Source: Streptomyces populi (lineage in GTDB: Bacteria > Actinomycetota > Actinomycetes > Streptomycetales > Streptomycetaceae). Taken from it: a stretch of 64,000 bases of DNA. Position numbers and translations under genes: made by a program. A model generated the notes under the pieces. It saw only the letters and a program-made list of their open reading frames with translations, had not been told where the DNA came from and searched no databases. The DNA lies in assembly GCF_002911015.1 (NCBI RefSeq), contig NZ_KZ626847.1, forward strand, positions 62,001-126,000, in the 5' to 3' direction. Numbering within the stretch: the stretch's first letter is position 1; the number at the start of each line of letters is the position of its first letter. This document shows, piece by piece, positions 25,833 to 34,695 of this stretch.

Positions 25833-28800
25833 TCACGTCGTGCCGGCCACCTCCGGAACGCCGGTGCGCCGCGCCCACTCCGTCGCCGGCGACCAGCGTC
25901 CGGCGCCGCCGACGGATCCCGTTCCATCGCCTCCGGGCGGCCGGGGGACGGCGCCCGCGCCATCGCGGTCGCCGCCGTTCCCGCCGGCTGCGACCGGCCG
26001 GTCGTCCCGGTCCGTGGGCTGGAACGCGACCGTGTAGGTCCGGGTGACCGAACCGTTCGCCGAGGTCACCCTGACGGTGCGGGTGGTGAACCGGGATCCG
26101 GCCGGAGAGAGGACCGGACCGCCGTAGGTGACCTTCACCCGCGCGCCGGACCGGGCCGGTACGGCGGAGACGGCCGGGACCCTCGTGTTCTTCGGCCAGT
26201 CGACGACGTAGGTGGACACCTCCGGGTCGAACCCGTCGACGGGGACGCCCCCCACGGTGATCGCGGTGGCGTCGGCGACACTCGCCGCGGTGGCGTCCGC
26301 GAAGTTCGTCACCGTGACCGATCCGTCGGCGTTCACGGTCACGTGCGCCGCCATCGCGGCCGCCAGGTTGATCCGCTGCCAGCTCGCTCCGCCGCCCGCG
26401 GTGAGGTCGAGCGGGTACCCGGAGTCCGTCGCGGTCTGCTCCAGGACCTGGGTGCGCTGCTCGGTGGTGAGGTCGGGGAAGGCCGTGAGCAGCAGGGCCG
26501 CCGCGTCGGACGGCGTCTTGAGCGTCTGTCCGGCCTCCGCCACCCGGGAGAACCCGTAGGTGAGGCGCCGCGTGTACAGGTCGACGTCCTGCGCCGTGCT
26601 CAGGCCTGCGTAGGCGTCCCCCGCGCAGACGGCGAGCGTGTTGCCGTACCCCTCGTTCTCGCACTGCGCGAGCAGCACGTTCTCGATCTCGGTGTGGGCC
26701 TGCGTCAGCAGTCTCCGGAAGTCGGGGTCCGCCCACCGGTGGGCCACGGTGGCCTGTCCGGTGATGCGTCCTCCCATGACGTCTAGCGGGTAGTGGAACC
26801 CGAGGACGACGCGGTTGTCCCCGTACTCCGAGGTGCGCGCGAGGATCGACGGTGCCAGTTCCGGCAGGAGCGTGGCGAGGACCGTCCCGGCTTCGTAGCC
26901 GCCGTAGGTGTGGCCGCTCGGATACGAGCCGCTGGTCGCGAGGCCGCTGTAGGAACCGTCCTGCGACTCGTGGACGTCACCCCCGTCGCCGACGAACCCG
27001 AGCCGTACGTAGGGGCGCAGATAGCCGTAGTGGTTCTTCGCCGCGTCGACCTTGTCGAGGTTCTTCGTGACGCGGGAGAACAGAGCGCTGGTCCTGGGCA
27101 GTCGGCCGTCCTCGAGGGCGTCGCTGTAGATCCGGCCGAGCCGGGAGCCGAGGCCGTCGGCCATGGTGACGGTGGCGCTGTTCGTGGCGTCCACCTCGGC
27201 CCGGTCCACCTCCTTCTGCGTGGCCGCGTTGTTGATGCGCACAGCCGTCCTGTCGTTCTCCGCGGTGGGCGAAGTGCCGTACGGAACCTTGGTGTTGGTA
27301 CCGAGAACGTCGGCGCGCAGGTTGCCGACACCGCTGAGCAGGCTGTCGAAGTAGTCGCTCCCGTCACCGGTCGTCGGCCAACTGTCCGAGGAGTAGGTCG
27401 TGTTCAGCACGTCGTCCGGGAAGGGGGACGACACGTACGCCGGGCCGGAGGCGTCCGCCGGGGCGGTCGCGCCGGATCCCCGTGCCGAGGCGGTCGTGGG
27501 GGAGTCGTCCGAGGTTCCGGCGGGAGTGACCGCGGTGACGACGGCCGTGTGCGCCCCGGCCTTGCCGGAGGCCGTGAGCAGCGCGGTGTCCGCCGTGGCG
27601 GGAACGTGCGCGGTGGTCCCGTCGTCGAGGACCACGGTGTAGCCGATGACCGGGAACCCGCCGTCGCCGGCCGCCCGCCAGGTCACGCGGACCCGCCTGC
27701 TGTCGGTGACCACTCCCGTCACGACCGGCTTCTGCGGCTTGCCGCCACCGGTCACCACGGGTGCCGTGGCGGCGCTCGGGCGCGAGGCGCCGACGGCGTT
27801 CACCGCCCGGACCCGCGCCGTGTACGACCGGCCGGTCCGCAGCCGGGTGAACGTCGCGCTCCGGCTGTCCGGGTCGTGGATCTCGACCCGGTGGCCGTCG
27901 TCGAGGGTGATCCGGTAGCCGGTGACCGGCGAGCCGCCGGTGTCCTCGGGCGCGGACCAGACGACGGTCACGCTCGTGCCGGACGAGGTCGCCGACACCG
28001 TGTCAGGTGTGACCGGTACCGTTCTCGGCCTGACGGTGAGTGCGGCCATGGCGCGGCGGAGGGTGTCGTACCGGGCGGTGAGGGTCGCGTCCCCGGCCGT
28101 GTCGTCCGCGACCGCGGTCCTCGCCTCGGCGAGTGCCGTGGTGAACGCCGTCCACGACGCGTCCGTGTAGCGGTCGTCGGTGAGGGCGGACGCGGTCGCG
28201 ACCAGGTCCTCCAGCCTCAGCCGGGGGAGCGGGACCAGCTGTCCGGCGGCGAGGGCGAGGCTGCGGGTCCGGGTGTCGATCTCGAGCCGGGTCGCGTCGT
28301 CGGCGTCGACGAGGGCGCGTGCGGCGGCGAGTTCGCGCCGGTACACGCCGAAGTCGATCGTGTCGTAGCGATCGGCGTGGTCGGACAGCCCCTCGTACCG
28401 GTCGATCGCCTTGCGCAGGGCGGACCTGTCGGTGGCGGTGGGCGTTTCGACGTGGTCGAAGGTGATCCGGCCCAGGTTCGCGACGTAGGGATGCGAGGAG
28501 TCCGGGGTCGTCACCAGCCGGAGGTGGACGGCGTGCGTTCCGGTGATCGCCCCGGGCAGCGTCAGGCTCGTCGTCCCTCCCGACGACCACGCGGCACCGG
28601 TGACGGGCAGCGGGACGGTCGCGTACGGCGTTCCGGGGGCGGTCGCGTCGAAGGCGTCCAGGTAGAGCTGGACGGCGGAACCGGTGCCGCAACGGGCGGA
28701 GTTGTTGGCGTAGGTGATCGTGACAGTGTTCTTGGGGGAGGCGCCGAAGCCGATGTCGCCGTAGTCGAGCCAGGCTCCGTCGTAGGTGCCGCCGAGGTCG

Positions 28801-31800
28801 GTGGTGGAACCCGCGCCGCTCCAGCCGACCGGCTCGCTCTTGAGTCCGCCTCCGCTGTGGGAGCGGAACGCGGTGGCGTCGAACACCACGGGCGCGGACG
28901 TGTCCTGAGCGAGCGTCAGTGCGTAGACGTTGGCCACATAGGGCTGCGCGGACGACTGGGTGCCGGAGACGAAGTCGGCGTACACGTCCTGGACGCCGCT
29001 GAAGACGTCCGGATCGAGCCGTACGGTCGTGGTGGCGACGGTTCCCCAGCCCGATCCGGTGTAGTCGAGGGGGATGTCGGCCTTCTTCGGACCGTCCTTC
29101 GAGCCGAGGCGCAGTTCGATGTGCGAGTCCGACGCCGCGCGCGACCGCGGCTTGTCATAGCGGACGGTGACGCTGTCGGCGCCGTCGTGGAGGTCGATGC
29201 CCCGCCACTGGGCCCACGCGCCGTTCGTGGTGTTCTCGAAGATGCCGTTCGTGAGATCGAGGGGGAGCGAACCACCGCCGGTCGTGGTGCTGCCGGCCGC
29301 GGTCAGCGTGGCGAGCGTGGTCGTGGTGGACGAGGAGACCGCGTTCGCCGAGAACTGGTACCAGTCGAAGTTCGACACCCACGACTGGCCGGACGGGGCG
29401 TGGAAGACGAACGTCGCGCTCGACGCGCCCAGCAGGGCGTCCGGGTCGGTGACGGCCGCCCGCACCGTGCTGTAGTACTGCCGGCCGCCCGTGCCGGGCA
29501 GCTGGACGGTGGCCACGACGGGGCCGTCGGCGGCACCCGCGTGGATGTCCACACTGCTCGGCTTCGCGGTCGTAGGCTGCGAGTTGGCGTAGCGGACCGA
29601 CACGCTGCGCGGGGCGACCCCGCCGAAGTCCAGCCTGGCGAACCGCTCCCACGACCCTTCGGTGACGCCACCGAGGTCGCCGTCCGAGTAGTACGCCTCC
29701 TTCACCAGGCCGGGGCCCTCCATCTGGTCGGGCGCCTCGGCCTGGAGGACGGCGTAGCCGCCCTCGTCGAGGGTGAGCGCGTCGGCGGCGGACCGCAGCG
29801 CGTCCTCCGCGGCCATGATCGTGCCCGTCACGGAGGCGGTGTCCGCCAGGACGGTCCGCGCACGCTCGAGCGCCGACCGGAACACGTTCCACGAGCCGTC
29901 GGAGTAGTTGCCCTCGCGCACCGGCACGGCCTGGTCGACGAGCGCGCCGAGCGCCTTGCGGGGCACCGCGGCGGCGGAGACGACGAGCGGGTCGGTCGGG
30001 GACGTCCCGGTGCCGCGCACCGTCGAGGCCCGCACGCCGTGTGCGAAGGCCGCGTCCTGGAAGGTGATGCCGAAGCGCGCGTCGACCTGCGTGCTGCCGG
30101 TGAGCGACAGCGTCGCGGTGCGCGGGCCGGCGACGCGCAGGTCCGCCGTGACACCGCCGGGCAGGCCGGTCACGGTGGCCGCCCCGGTCCCGGTCAGGCT
30201 GGTCCCCTTGCGGGCGGCGAAGGACGCCAGTCCGGACAGGGTGAGCCGTACGCTGCCGTCGAGGGTGCCGTCCGCCCCGGTGGCGACGGTGCCCGGGTCG
30301 GCGGAGACGACGGTGTCGCCCCGGCCCGTGCCGCCGTCACCGGTGTCGCCCGCGTCGGTGTCCAGCGAGTAGGCGGGCTTGGTGTGGGCGCCCCACTGCG
30401 AGGGCTTGGCGCCCATCGTGAAGTCCAGGGTCCCGCCGGCGACGATCCGCGAGTAGTCGAGCCAAGTGTCGTCGAACCGCGCGCCGTTGAGGGTCGCGCT
30501 CTGCACGTAGTAGTTGCCGGGCGACACGTTGTCGGCCTTCACCGTGAACCGGGCGCCGTTGGCGTAGCGGATCGTGGTGGAGTCGAAGAACGGGCTGCCG
30601 ATCTGGAACTGGCCGGAACCGGCGGTCACCGGGAACAGCCCCAGCGCGGCGCCGACGAACATGGTCGACATGGTGCCGGCGTCGTTGTCCATGGTCGGCA
30701 GGAAGCCCTTCGGGGAGAGCTTGTACACCTGGGTCTTCACCGGTGGGCGGAACTCGCCGCCGGAGCTGGGGGCTTCGTTCGAGGAGCCCGTCGCGATGTA
30801 GCGGTTCCAGGTGGCGCCGGTGTAGACGGCGCGCACCCACTTCTGCGTCAGGCTCGGCTCACCGACGTAGTTGAAGAGGTACGGGGCCTGTAGGTCGATC
30901 TCGTTCGCGTTGGAGTGCAGCATCGTCGAGCCGTCGTCGGCGGCGGAGTCCTCGCCGAACATGTGCTCCACGGCGGCCCTGCCGGCCCGCGCGCCGCCCA
31001 TGGCCTCGATGAGACCGCCCATGTCGTACGCGTCGTACCAGTGGTACTGCCAGAGCGTGCCCTGGTAGAGGCCGGCCGCCTCGAACTTCTCGTGGTCGGC
31101 GCTCTGCCAGTCGCCGCCCGTGGCGCGCGGGGTGAGCAGACCGACCTTCGTGCCGTCGGCCGCCGTCCAGGCACCGGACTTCACGAGGTGGTCGATCGCC
31201 ATCGTCGCCTGGGTGCGCAGCTTCTTCGCGTCCTCGTCCTTGCCGAGCGCGTCGGCGATGACGGACAGCGCCCACTGGTCGTAGCCGCGCTGCACGGTCT
31301 TGCCGGGATCCCCGCTGACGTAACCCTGCCGCAGCTGCGCCCCGGTGTAGTACCCGGCGTACGACTCCAGCGCCGGGTACGCCTCGTCGAGCCGGTCGAA
31401 GTCCGTGAAGCCCTTCGACAGCGCGTCGGCGACCAGGACGGGCGAGCGCTCCCAGCGCACGGTCGGCACCGAGTGGGTCAGGCTGCCGAGGCTCTTGCCG
31501 GAGGCGTGCACATCGGCGAAGAGCTCGATCAGCGACTGCACCATGTCCCGGTAGGCGGCCGGGTCGATGTACGCCTCGACGGAGTACTTGCGGAAGTCGT
31601 CCCAGGTGGACCAGCCGTCGTAGTACGTGAAGCCGTTGGCCTTGTGCACCGCTCCGTCCGCGCCGCGGTACGTCCCGCTGGTGCTGGTGGCGTTCACCGG
31701 CAGCGCGTACATGCGGTACAGGTGCGTGTAGAACTCCTTGGTGAGCGTCGACCCCGGATCGGACTTCTCGGAGGCGTGCACGTCGACGGCGCCGAGCGCG

Positions 31801-32843
31801 CGGTTCCAGTCCGCCTTCGTCTGCGCCCGCACCTGGTCGAAGGTGAGCCGGCCGACCTCGCTCCGCTGGTCGGTCGCGGCCTGTTCCGCGCTGATCGGCG
31901 ACAGCGTGACGCGCAGTTCGATGTCGTTCCCGGCGGCCTTGTCGAACCCGAGGACGGCGCCGGTGTCGGTGCCGTCCTGCGCGGTGGCGTCGCTCAGCCC
32001 GCCGTCGCCGCCCCAACTCCGCAGGGAGGTCACGGGGACGTTGGTGGTGGCGTCGTAATACAGCTGGTACGAGGCGCCGTTGAACGACCCCGCGACGAGC
32101 CCGCTGATCGAGGTGGTCCCGTCCGGGAGGGTCGTCGCCTTCAAGGTCGAGCGGGTGCGGCTGGTGAAGTTGTTCGCCAGGTCGAGGACGAGTTCGGGCT
32201 CGGACCCGGCGGGGAAGCTGTACCGCTCCAGTGCCGTGCGCGTCGTCGCGGTCATCTCGGCCTTGACGGTGCCGGGGTCCTGCGTCACCGACGACGCGGT
32301 TCCGGAGACCGCCCCGAGCCCCACCCGGTAGTGGCCGGGTGTCGCGGTCTCGTCGTCGTGGCTGTACGTGTGGGCGTAGGTGCTGGGCGCGGGGCGCTTG
32401 TCGTAGCGGACGGAGGTCGGGACGACGAGCAGGTCGCCACCGCCCCCCGAGCCGCCGACGCCGTCGAGGTTCGTGGCGGTGAACCCGGCGATGCGGTCCT
32501 CGTCGTAGTCGTACCCGGAGTGGCTGCGGTCCGGCGTGGTCAGCGGGTTGACCTTGGCCAGACCGTGGGGCGCCTGGGCACCCGGCAGGTCGTTGCCGTC
32601 GTCGCCGGCGGTCGACACGAACGGGTCGACGAGTGTCGTGTAGTCCGTCCCGCCGGATGTCCCGCCGGATCCTGCGGACGCGGTCGGGGAAGGCGCCGCC
32701 GCGGCCACACCGCTCCCGCCCGGAGCGGTGAGGGCGAGGGCCCCGGCGAGCAGCGCGACGGCCGTCGCGCGCAGCGGCCGGGACCGGCGGGTGGTGCCCG
32801 GAAGGAGCACACGGGGTAAGGGGGACCGGGATCTGATGGGCAC
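25833..32843 (-). CDS. Giant secreted GH92 mannosidase fused to a PAP2-type phosphatase
   Basis: A 2,336-residue secreted protein. The start is GTG 32843 after GGAGAGG; signal peptide about 1-45 (RPLRATAVALLAGALALTAP). Domain order: GH92 N-domain and (alpha/alpha)6 domain (about 70-810); beta and FIVAR-like helical repeats (about 810-1030); three CBM6-like modules (about 1030-1480); FIVAR-like region; two FN3 domains (about 1605-1800); PAP2/haloperoxidase-like acid phosphatase (about 1830-2150); C-terminal beta tail. GH92 base residues D719/D721 are present in MDNDAGTMS. The usual catalytic Glu is Gln594 (YQGTLWQYHW). Phosphatase motifs are KNHYGYLRPY, SYPSGHTYGG and NRVVLGFHYPLDV, all catalytic residues kept. 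The combination suggests removal of phosphate-linked mannose and then the phosphate from fungal phosphomannan. This is inference. Confidence 0.88.
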   Translation of the reverse strand: MPIRSRSPLPRVLLPGTTRRSRPLRATAVALLAGALALTAPGGSGVAAAAPSPTASAGSGGTSGGTDYTTLVDPFVSTAGDDGNDLPGAQAPHGLAKVNPLTTPDRSHSGYDYDEDRIAGFTATNLDGVGGSGGGGDLLVVPTSVRYDKRPAPSTYAHTYSHDDETATPGHYRVGLGAVSGTASSVTQDPGTVKAEMTATTRTALERYSFPAGSEPELVLDLANNFTSRTRSTLKATTLPDGTTSISGLVAGSFNGASYQLYYDATTNVPVTSLRSWGGDGGLSDATAQDGTDTGAVLGFDKAAGNDIELRVTLSPISAEQAATDQRSEVGRLTFDQVRAQTKADWNRALGAVDVHASEKSDPGSTLTKEFYTHLYRMYALPVNATSTSGTYRGADGAVHKANGFTYYDGWSTWDDFRKYSVEAYIDPAAYRDMVQSLIELFADVHASGKSLGSLTHSVPTVRWERSPVLVADALSKGFTDFDRLDEAYPALESYAGYYTGAQLRQGYVSGDPGKTVQRGYDQWALSVIADALGKDEDAKKLRTQATMAIDHLVKSGAWTAADGTKVGLLTPRATGGDWQSADHEKFEAAGLYQGTLWQYHWYDAYDMGGLIEAMGGARAGRAAVEHMFGEDSAADDGSTMLHSNANEIDLQAPYLFNYVGEPSLTQKWVRAVYTGATWNRYIATGSSNEAPSSGGEFRPPVKTQVYKLSPKGFLPTMDNDAGTMSTMFVGAALGLFPVTAGSGQFQIGSPFFDSTTIRYANGARFTVKADNVSPGNYYVQSATLNGARFDDTWLDYSRIVAGGTLDFTMGAKPSQWGAHTKPAYSLDTDAGDTGDGGTGRGDTVVSADPGTVATGADGTLDGSVRLTLSGLASFAARKGTSLTGTGAATVTGLPGGVTADLRVAGPRTATLSLTGSTQVDARFGITFQDAAFAHGVRASTVRGTGTSPTDPLVVSAAAVPRKALGALVDQAVPVREGNYSDGSWNVFRSALERARTVLADTASVTGTIMAAEDALRSAADALTLDEGGYAVLQAEAPDQMEGPGLVKEAYYSDGDLGGVTEGSWERFARLDFGGVAPRSVSVRYANSQPTTAKPSSVDIHAGAADGPVVATVQLPGTGGRQYYSTVRAAVTDPDALLGASSATFVFHAPSGQSWVSNFDWYQFSANAVSSSTTTTLATLTAAGSTTTGGGSLPLDLTNGIFENTTNGAWAQWRGIDLHDGADSVTVRYDKPRSRAASDSHIELRLGSKDGPKKADIPLDYTGSGWGTVATTTVRLDPDVFSGVQDVYADFVSGTQSSAQPYVANVYALTLAQDTSAPVVFDATAFRSHSGGGLKSEPVGWSGAGSTTDLGGTYDGAWLDYGDIGFGASPKNTVTITYANNSARCGTGSAVQLYLDAFDATAPGTPYATVPLPVTGAAWSSGGTTSLTLPGAITGTHAVHLRLVTTPDSSHPYVANLGRITFDHVETPTATDRSALRKAIDRYEGLSDHADRYDTIDFGVYRRELAAARALVDADDATRLEIDTRTRSLALAAGQLVPLPRLRLEDLVATASALTDDRYTDASWTAFTTALAEARTAVADDTAGDATLTARYDTLRRAMAALTVRPRTVPVTPDTVSATSSGTSVTVVWSAPEDTGGSPVTGYRITLDDGHRVEIHDPDSRSATFTRLRTGRSYTARVRAVNAVGASRPSAATAPVVTGGGKPQKPVVTGVVTDSRRVRVTWRAAGDGGFPVIGYTVVLDDGTTAHVPATADTALLTASGKAGAHTAVVTAVTPAGTSDDSPTTASARGSGATAPADASGPAYVSSPFPDDVLNTTYSSDSWPTTGDGSDYFDSLLSGVGNLRADVLGTNTKVPYGTSPTAENDRTAVRINNAATQKEVDRAEVDATNSATVTMADGLGSRLGRIYSDALEDGRLPRTSALFSRVTKNLDKVDAAKNHYGYLRPYVRLGFVGDGGDVHESQDGSYSGLATSGSYPSGHTYGGYEAGTVLATLLPELAPSILARTSEYGDNRVVLGFHYPLDVMGGRITGQATVAHRWADPDFRRLLTQAHTEIENVLLAQCENEGYGNTLAVCAGDAYAGLSTAQDVDLYTRRLTYGFSRVAEAGQTLKTPSDAAALLLTAFPDLTTEQRTQVLEQTATDSGYPLDLTAGGGASWQRINLAAAMAAHVTVNADGSVTVTNFADATAASVADATAITVGGVPVDGFDPEVSTYVVDWPKNTRVPAVSAVPARSGARVKVTYGGPVLSPAGSRFTTRTVRVTSANGSVTRTYTVAFQPTDRDDRPVAAGGNGGDRDGAGAVPRPPGGDGTGSVGGAGRWSPATEWARRTGVPEVAGTT

Positions 32844-32893
32844 GTAACCTCTCCACGTCGCTCGTACGCACACACGGTCCGGTCTCACCGGAA

Positions 32894-32905
32894 GACAACG
32901 TTGTC
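32894..32905. promoter_or_regulatory. LacI-type operator upstream of GH92
   Basis: GACAACGTTGTC is a perfect 12-base palindrome with the central CG typical of LacI/GalR-family operators. It lies 51 bases before the GH92 start codon, a position suitable for repression by a sugar-responsive regulator. No LacI gene is in the window. Confidence 0.65.
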
Positions 32906-33162
32906 GGCCCGGCGCGCCGGGCGTGCAACCCAGGGTGAGTCGGAAGTGGACACACAGGATCGCACCCGTACCCCGGATTGCACCCGCCGCGTTCACGACC
33001 GTCCGCAAGGGGACACGGCGAAGGCGTACAACGGGCGAACGTCATCCGTAGTCCGGTGGAACCACATGGGCACGGCTGCGATCCTCGTGGACAACTCGCC
33101 CTGCATGAAAGCTTCTTGACGATATGTCTTCCGCGAGTGGCCCCTCCGGGCGGCCGTTCGCC

Positions 33163-33210
33163 GGTGCCGGGACGGCCGGCAGAGGTCGGTGCCGGAACGG
33201 CCGGCAGGGG
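33163..33210. repeat. Two 23-bp direct repeats
   Basis: GGTGCCGG(G/A)ACGGCCGGCAG(A/G)GG occurs twice with a period of 25 bases and two mismatches. It lies in the non-coding DNA between the GH92 gene and the TPSQAEGE protein gene. Confidence 0.7.
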
Positions 33211-33361
33211 GCGGCGTTTCCGGCGCGGGTGCCTCGTTCAGGTTCGGCCCGCGGCCGAGCGGTTCCTCACGTCGGAGTCCCGGACCGGGGCGCCTCCACG
33301 TCGGACCGGGGCGCCCAGGGGTCCGGCTCGGCCTCGTTCCTGCTTCAGTCGTTCGTTGTCC

Positions 33362-33496
33362 TCAGTCCGTTTCCTCCGTGTCCTCGCCTTCGGCCTGCGA
33401 AGGAGTCGTCCGAGGGACATCGGTATGGGTCTCTTCCGCATCGTCGTCCGTGCGTTCGCCCTCTGCCTGGGACGGGGTCGGGAACTGATCGCTCAT
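33362..33496 (-). CDS. Small acidic TPSQAEGE repeat protein, 44 aa
   Basis: The start is ATG 33496 with GAGG six bases upstream. The 44-residue product is highly acidic and contains the octapeptide TPSQAEGE twice (residues about 7-14 and 31-38), each preceded by Pro or Thr. It has no membrane segment or signal. Such tiny TPSQAEGE proteins are, to my memory, widespread in Streptomyces with unknown function. The repeated motif looks like a binding or modification site. It is divergent from the arginase-like gene across about 280 bases. Confidence 0.75.
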   Translation of the reverse strand: MSDQFPTPSQAEGERTDDDAEETHTDVPRTTPSQAEGEDTEETD

Positions 33497-33775
33497 GATC
33501 GGCCTCGCTGACCGGTGTGTCGGGTCCGGTGTCGTGGTGTTCGCCGGAGCGCCGTGACGGCCCGGTGGAGAACCACTCGTACGAGCGCCCGGAGGTGACT
33601 GGCGCCGTGCGGACCGTCGTGCTCCTCCGGCACGGGTACCCACGGTCCCTGGGTTCTCACGTCGTGGTCCCGCCCCGGCCCGCCGAGCTCCTCGGCGGCG
33701 ACGCGCACCGCGCGTCGGTCGCGCGGATCGCGGAAAACCGTGGCCGGCGCCGCCCCGCGCGGTCATCATGGCCGG

Positions 33776-34672
33776 ATGCGCCGTCTCGTCGTCATCGACG
33801 CTCCGTCCAATCTCGGTCTCCGGCCGCCCACCGAAGGCAGTGTCCCCGGGTGTTACAAGCTGGCGGGTGCGCTGCGGGAGCAGCGGCTGGTTCAGCGACT
33901 GGGGGCGTACGAGGGCGGAGTCGTCGTTCCGCCCCGCTACGACCGAGGTGAGTGGAGGGAGGGCGACGGCGTGTTCAACGCCGGAGCGATCGCCACGTAC
34001 ACCCGCAAGCTGGCCGACCGCGTCGAGCACCATGTCCGGGCGGGCGACTTCCCGGTCGTCCTGGGCGGGGACTGTTCCATCCAGCTCGGCGCCTCGCTCG
34101 CCCTGCGCAGGATCGGGCGGTACGGACTCGTCGTCATCGACGGATCGGCGGACTTCCGGCACCCCGGCAACTCCGACCGCATCGGTGCCGCGGGCGGCGA
34201 GGAGCTGGCCATCGGGACCGGCCGCGGCCAGAGGGACCTGACGGATCTCGAAGGACTGCGGCCGTACGTCAGGGACGAGGACGTACGGGTCCTCGGCATC
34301 CGCGACTACGACGAGGAGCGGGCCGAGCTCACCGAGTTGAAGATCATGAACGCGACGGTCGGCGAGATCCGGGAGTGGGGCGCCGAGGAGCTGACGGGTG
34401 CGGTTCTGCGGACCCTCGAAGTGCCCGTGACCGACGGGTTCTGGGTGCACCTGGACGCTGACGTGCTGGACCCGTCCGTCATGCCCGCCGTCGACAGCCC
34501 CGACCCCGGTGGGCTCCTGCCCGACGAACTCGCCTCACTGCTGCGGACGTTGGTGCGATCGGAACGATGTGTCGGCTTCAACCTCACCATCTACGACCCC
34601 GATCTCGATCCCGACGGTTCCTGCGCGGCCCTCCTCGCCGACCTCCTCCAGGAGGCCTTCGCCCGGGCTTGA
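33776..34672 (+). CDS. Arginase/agmatinase-superfamily protein with altered metal site
   Basis: A 298-residue ureohydrolase-fold protein. The superfamily motifs are recognisable: FPVVLGGDCSIQLG (about 92-105), GLVVIDGSADFRHPGNS (about 117-133) and FWVHLDADVLDPSVMP (about 222-237). Compared with arginase (GGDHS, DAHxD, SxDxxDP), the first metal His is Cys100 and the second His is Ser124. Asp122, Asp126, Asp227 and Asp229 are kept. So the binuclear manganese site lacks two of its His ligands, and activity may be lost or changed. It is not safe to call it arginase or agmatinase. The start is ATG 33776. Confidence 0.85.
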   Translation: MRRLVVIDAPSNLGLRPPTEGSVPGCYKLAGALREQRLVQRLGAYEGGVVVPPRYDRGEWREGDGVFNAGAIATYTRKLADRVEHHVRAGDFPVVLGGDCSIQLGASLALRRIGRYGLVVIDGSADFRHPGNSDRIGAAGGEELAIGTGRGQRDLTDLEGLRPYVRDEDVRVLGIRDYDEERAELTELKIMNATVGEIREWGAEELTGAVLRTLEVPVTDGFWVHLDADVLDPSVMPAVDSPDPGGLLPDELASLLRTLVRSERCVGFNLTIYDPDLDPDGSCAALLADLLQEAFARA

Positions 34673-34695
34673 CCGGGACCGGCCCCGGCTTCGGG

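Larger units (their letters stand above)
32844..33361. other. Upstream region of the GH92 gene
   Basis: About 520 bases without a convincing gene. It holds a LacI-type operator close to the GH92 start. Two imperfect 23-base direct repeats (GGTGCCGGGACGGCCGGCAG..., 33163-33185 and 33188-33210) also occur. A second direct repeat of about 20 bases (ACGTCGGA..CCGGACCGGGG) occurs near 33268-33310. Confidence 0.5.

Noticed and set aside
26793..30893. Very long open frame of over 1,300 codons on the plus strand
   Set aside because: It is antisense to the GH92 gene, has low-complexity Arg/Gly/Val composition and no family motif. Such frames arise from GC bias opposite a real gene.
33163..33310. Short direct repeats as a CRISPR array
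   Set aside because: Only two units each, no regular spacers and no cas genes.
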